In this document: in pieces, positions 58,800 to 64,000 of the stretch
How the letters are laid out: each line of letters opens with the position of its first letter
Position numbering within the stretch: position 1 is the first letter of the stretch
Program-made: the position numbers and the translations under genes
Source: Macrostomum hystrix
Lineage: Eukaryota; Platyhelminthes; Macrostomidae
DNA length: 64,000 bases
Assembly: GCA_950097015.1 (NCBI GenBank)
Contig: CATNEN010000001.1
Location: 8,675,001 to 8,739,000, forward strand
Direction of reading: 5' to 3'
Notes under the pieces: generated by a model
What the model saw: the letters and a program-made list of their open reading frames with translations, nothing else
The model's database searches: none
Told to the model about the DNA's origin: nothing

Positions 58800-59540
58800 G
58801 GTACGCATAAACATGAGCAGTGTCTACTCAATGGTATGAGCAGTGTCTAATCAATGGTATGAGCAGTGTCTACTCAATGGTATGGGCAGTGTCTACTCAA
58901 TGGTATGAGCAGTGTCTACTCAATGGTATGAGCAGTGTCTACTCAATGGTATGAGCAGTGTCTACTCAATGGTATGGGCAGTGTCTACTCAATGGTATGA
59001 GCAGTGTCTACTCAATGGTATGAGCAGTGTCTACTCAATGGTATGAGCAGTGTCTACTCAATGGTATGAGCAGTGTCTACTCAATGGTATGAGCAGTGTC
59101 TACTCAATGGTATGGGCAGTGTCTACTCAATGGTATGAGCAGTGTCTACTCAATGGTATGAGCAGTGTCTACTCAATGGTATGAGCAGTGTCTACTCAAT
59201 GGTATGAGCAGTGTCTACTCAATGGTATGAGCAGTGTCTACTCAATGGTATGAGCAGTGTCTACTCAATGGTATGAGCAGTGTCTACTCAATGGTATGAG
59301 CAGTGTCTACTCAATGGTATGAGCAGTGTCTACTCATAAATATGAGCAGTGTCTACTCATAAATATGAGCAGTGTCTACACATAAATATGAGCAGTGTCT
59401 ACACATAAGTATGAGCAGTGTCTACTCATAAGTATGAGCAGTGTCTACTCATAAATATGAGCAGTGTCTACTCATAAATATGAGCAGTGTCTGCTCAATT
59501 GTATGAGCTGTATTTACTCAATAGTATTAGCAGTGTATAC
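58800..59540. repeat. 23-bp minisatellite, first block
   Basis: About 32 copies of GTATGAGCAGTGTCTACTC plus AATG, mostly identical, with ATAAATATG variants in the last third. Confidence 0.97.
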
Positions 59541-59907
59541 CCTAAGTGGGAATATAGTTAGTTATAGTGATGTACTTTAATTCAAAGTCAGATTAACTAG
59601 TAAGTTACCAATTGAAACAATGTTCAAAATTGTCCCTTTTTATAGTGCAAACCTGGATTTGAAAATCTCATAAACCTCGTTTGATTTAGATCACGTGATC
59701 AGGCCCGAGTATTTCACTTTGCTCCGAGGAAAAACTGCCTTCAAGCTATCGACTTCCGTTGGTGCTGAATTTGATTAGATGTACTCGTAATGATCGCAAA
59801 AAAAATTCATAGCACGGTTAATTAGTGGCAATAGCTCACAAGAGAAGAGATTGAGAGTGCAGCGCAACGCATTCTGAAGCTCTAATTAAAATAAGGCCTA
59901 ATTACAT

Positions 59908-60191
59908 GTAGGAGTGACAGAGTGGTCTAAGCGTCTGCCTCTCGCACCAAGGTCCCTGAGCTCGATTCCGCGGCGAGGCCACATTAAATTGTTTGGGGGC
60001 TTGTCGAGCAGTGAGAGTGTACACTGCCTGACGATGAGAAAGTCGGGGCAGATGTACACACCTGTGTGCGTGTGTGCTCAGGACTCAGCGGAATGGGCAG
60101 AATTGTCTCCTCGCTGGCTGCGGGTCTAGTGTCACCAAATGATGTGCCATTGCCCGCAGCCCTCCTGAAATTATTATTATTATTATTATTT
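59908..60191 (+). repeat. SINE-A with (TTA)n tail
   Basis: Good copy: head GTGACAGAGTGGTCTAAGCG and GAGCTCGATTCCGCGGCGAG, an internal deletion after GGCCACATT, then the conserved body and a (TTA)n tail at 60171-60190. Confidence 0.9.
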
Positions 60192-60199
60192 ACATAAAA

Positions 60200-60855
60200 A
60201 TTCAGTTTATCAAAGTTCAACGATTTTCAAGCAAGGAACCTTGTGTTTTTTGGCTTACAAAAAGCACTGTTGAGTTTCTAAGAAAGTCAGCCGTTTTCAA
60301 CGAATCCTGGATCATTTCTTAGAAAGCTGCGTAATTTCTAACAAAAAACTTGTCTTGACGAATAGAAAGAGAAAAATAATTAATGTATCCTAGCAACAAT
60401 CAGATCACCCTTAGATTAGCTATCGCAAGTTTATTATGTAAATCGATTTAATGCCACTAAGTGGTTCGTCATAAATTATTCATTAGTTAAATAATAAATG
60501 TATTATCAAAATTATTTGAGTAGCTGTACCTGTGGATAAACAAATACGCGCAGTAATCCGATTAGAATAAATATAATGCAGGGCTTCAAATAGGCCCTAA
60601 TGTATGAATTCTCATTTTGTTTACTCAACACATTGGCTCAATTCTCACAGCCTCCTATTTGGTTTCTGTTTGCCCTTGACACCTCGCTCTTCTCTTCTCT
60701 TCCCCTGTCTCAATCGCATCTATGCATAGCTTGTCTTGCACTGCATGGCCCAAGTACATTTTGATAAAATTATAGCTAAACTAAAATGAGATTGCATTGA
60801 GTTTCTGTTTTGAAATACATTTTCGTTGATTTTTTGCGAAGTTTCATTATTAGGC
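60200..60855. other. Intronic spacer between minisatellite blocks
   Basis: AT-rich unique sequence with a duplicated TTTCTAAGAAAGTCAGC-like motif near 60275. No gene seen. Confidence 0.45.
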
Positions 60856-60859
60856 AAAA

Positions 60860-63800
60860 AGTATGAGCAGTGTCTACTCAGTGGTATGAGCAGTGTCTAC
60901 TCAGTGGTATGAGCAGTGTCTACTCATAAGCACGAGCAGTGTCTACTCAGTGCTATGAGCAGTGTCTACTCATAAGTATGAGCAGTGTCTACTCAGTGCT
61001 ATGAGCAGTGTCTACTCATAAGTATGAGCAGTGTGTACTCAGTGGTATGAGCAGTGTCTACTCATAAGTATGAGCAGTGTCTACTCATAAGTATGAGCAG
61101 TGTCTACTCATAAGTATGAGCAGTGTGTACTCAGTGCTATGAGCAGTGTCTACTCATAAGTATGAGCAGTGTGTACTCAGTGGTATGAGCAGTGTCTACT
61201 CATAAGTATGAGCAGTGTGTACTCAGTGGTATGAGCAGTATCTACTCAGTGCTATGAGAAGTGTCTACTCAGTGGTATGAGCAGTGTCTACTCAGTGGTA
61301 TGAGCAGTGTCTACTCAGTGGTATGAGCAGTGTCTACTCATAAGTATGAGCAGTGTGTACTCAGTGGTATAAGCAGTGTCTACTCATAAGTATGAGCAGT
61401 GTGTACTCAGTGGTATGAGCAGTGTCTACTCAATGGTATGAGCAGTGTCTACTCAATGGTATGAGCAGTGTCTACTCAATGGTATGAGCAGTGTCTACTC
61501 AATGGTATGAGCAGTGTCTACTCATAAATATGAGCAGTGTCTACTCATAAATATGAGCAGTGTCTACTCAATGGTATGAGCAGTGTCTACTCAATGGTAT
61601 GAGCAGTGTCTACTCAATGGTATGAGCAGTGTCTACTCATAAATATGAGCAGTGTCTACTCATAAGTATGAGCAGTGTCTACTCAATGGTATGAGCAGTG
61701 TCTACTCATAAGCACGAGCAGTGTCTACTCAGTGGTATGAGCAGTGTCTACTCAGTGGTATGAGCAGTGTCTACTCAGTGGTATGAGCAGTGTCTACTCA
61801 TAAGTATGAGCAGTGTGTACTCAGTGGTATGAGCAGTGTCTACTCATAAGTATGAGCAGTGTGTACTCAGTGGTATGAGCAGTGTCTACTCATAAGTATG
61901 AGCAGTGTCTACTCATAAGTATGAGCAGTGTGTACTCAGTGGTATGAGCAGTATCTACTCAGTGCTATGAGAAGTGTCTACTCAGTGGTATGAGCAGTGT
62001 CTACTCAGTGGTATGAGCAGTGTCTACTCAGTGGTATGAGCAGTGTCTACTCATAAGTATGAGCAGTGTGTACTCAGTGGTATGAGCAGTGTCTACTCAT
62101 AAGTATGAGCAGTGTGTACTCAGTGGTATGAGCAGTGTCTACTCATAAGTATGAGCAGTGTGTACTCAGTGGTATGAGCAGTATCTACTCAGTGCTATGA
62201 GAAGTGTCTACTCAGTGGTATGAGCAGTGTCTACTCAGTGGTATGAGCAGTGTCTACTCAGTAGTATGAGCAGTGTCTACTCATAAGTATGAGCAGTGTG
62301 TACTCAGTGGTATGAGCAGTGTCTACTCATAAGTATGAGCAGTGTCTACTCATAAGTATGAGCAGTGTCTACTCATAAGTATGAGCAGTGTGTACTCAGT
62401 GGTATGAGCAGTATCTACTCAGTGCTATGAGAAGTGTCTACTCATAAGCACGAGCAGTGTCTACTCAGTGGTATGAGCAGTGTCTACTCAATGGTATGAG
62501 CAGTGTCTACTCAATGGTATGAGCAGTGTCTACTCAATGGTATGAGCAGTGTCTACTCAATGGTATGAGCAGTGTCTACTCATAAATATGAGCAGTGTCT
62601 ACTCATAAATATGAGCAGTGTCTACTCAATGGTATGAGCAGTGTCTACTCAATGGTATGAGCAGTGTCTACTCATAAATATGAGCAGTGTCTACTCATAA
62701 GTATGAGCAGTGTCTACTCAATGGTATGAGCAGTGTCTACTCATAAGCACGAGCAGTGTCTACTCAGTGGTATGAGCAGTGTCTACTCAGTGGTATGAGC
62801 AGTGTCTACTCTGTGGTATGAGCAGTGTCTACTCATAAGTTTGAGCAGTGTGTACTCAGTGGTATGAGCAGTGTCTACTCATAAGTATGAGCAGTGTGTA
62901 CTCAGTGGTATGAGCAGTGTCTACTCATAAGTATGAGCAGTGTCTACTCATAAGTATGAGCAGTGTGTACTCAGTGGTATGAGCAGTATCTACTCAGTGC
63001 TATGAGAAGTGTCTACTCAGTGGTATGAGCAGTGTCTACTCAGTGGTATGAGCAGTGTCTACTCAGTGGTATGAGCAGTGTCTACTCATAAGTATGAGCA
63101 GTGTGTACTCAGTGGTATGAGCAGTGTCTACTCATAAGTATGAGCAGTGTGTACTCAGTGGTATGAGCAGTGTCTACTCATAAGTATGAGCAGTGTGTAC
63201 TCAGTGGTATGAGCAGTGTCTACTCATAAGTATGAGCAGTGTGTACTCAGTGGTATGAGCAGTATCTACTCAGTGCTATGAGAAGTGTCTACTCAGTGGT
63301 ATGAGCAGTGTCTACTCAGTGGTATGAGCAGTGTCTACTCAGTGGTATGAGCAGTGTCTACTCATAAGTATGAGCAGTGTGTACTCAGTGGTATGAGCAG
63401 TATCTACTCAGTGCTATGAGAAGTGTCTACTCATAAGCACGAGCAGTGTCTACTCAGTGGTATGAGCAGTGTCTACTCAGTGGTATGAGCAGTGTCTACT
63501 CATAAGTATGAGCAGTGTCTACTCATAAGTATGAGCAGTGTGTACTCAGTGGTATGAGCAGTGTCTACTCAGTGCTATGAGAAGTGTCTACTCATAAGCA
63601 CGAGCAGTGTCTACTCAGTGGTATGAGCAGTGTCTACTCAGTGGTATGAGCAGTGTCTACTCAGTGGTATGAGCAGTGTCTACTCATAAGTATGAGCAGT
63701 GTCTACTCATAAGTATGAGCAGTGTGTACTCAGTGGTATGAGCAGTGTCTACTCATAAGTATGAGCAGTGTGTACTCAGTGGTATGAGCAGTGTCTACTC

Positions 63801-63960
63801 ATAAGTATGAGCAGTGTCTACTCATAAGTATGAGCAGTATCTACTCATAAGTATGAGCAGTGTGTACTCATAAGTATGAGCAGTGTCTACTCATAAGTAT
63901 GAGCAGTGTCTACTCATAATATGAGCAGTGTCTACTGAAAAGTGAGCAGTGTCTATTCAA
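60860..63960. repeat. 23-bp minisatellite, second block with higher-order pattern
   Basis: About 134 copies of the same 23-bp unit, with interspersed variants AGTGG, AGTGC, ATAAG and ATAAGCACG, and GTGTGTACTC versus GTGTCTACTC. The rare variant GCAGTATCTACTCAG recurs at 61240, 61953, 62183, 62413, 62988, 63264 and 63402 (position of its diagnostic A), always an exact multiple of 23 bp apart. Confidence 0.97.
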
Positions 63961-64000
63961 TACTATATGAAAAGTAATTTAAGCTATAATTCAAGACTGA

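Noticed and set aside
58800-63960. CRISPR-like array of 23-bp repeats
   Set aside because: The units are directly tandem with no unique spacers, and the genome is eukaryotic.

Overview
The window is nuclear DNA of an invertebrate animal. Genes are split by GT-AG introns, pol III SINEs with tRNA-like heads are common, and the recognisable proteins (an FHOD formin, a Slo2/KCNT potassium channel, PAN plus ALK-type glycine-rich secreted proteins) are metazoan. Nothing here fixes the phylum; a lophotrochozoan or flatworm-like genome rich in repeats would fit, but that is a guess.

Layout. 1-6.6 kb (minus strand): the 5' half of an FHOD formin gene, nine exons joined in frame from the GTPase-binding/FH3 region to the linker before FH1/FH2, which lies off the left edge. 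8.1-10.6 kb (minus): two large Ser-rich exons, either a long FHOD amino terminus or a separate upstream gene. 10.6-13.5 kb: nothing recognised. 13.6-17.2 kb: two copies of the 3' end of a kinase gene, flanking a small gene (15.3-15.9 kb, plus) for a secreted protein with a basic Arg/Trp-rich segment and 51 consecutive prolines. 16.7-21.6 kb: two divergently transcribed TKL-like kinases with DFE or DFD in place of DFG and a shared unrecognised C-terminal domain. 22-24.3 kb: foldback repeats and a 969-bp DNA transposon with an 8-bp target duplication.

25.3-52.4 kb: a cluster of four five-exon genes (A plus, B plus, C minus, D plus) of 402-411 codons. Each encodes a signal peptide, a PAN/apple-like module and a glycine-rich domain resembling the extracellular domain of ALK/LTK receptors, with no transmembrane segment or kinase. 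Their introns and spacers hold a THAP-domain DNA transposon, a decayed mariner, a tyrosine-recombinase fragment between direct repeats, 16-bp pyrimidine minisatellites and a 6.05-kb apparently intact non-LTR retrotransposon with a 12-bp target duplication.

53.8-64 kb: the 5' end of a Slo2/KCNT channel gene (plus) with two possible first coding exons. Its next intron carries about 4 kb of 23-bp minisatellite. Two SINE families (called SINE-A and SINE-B here) are scattered throughout.
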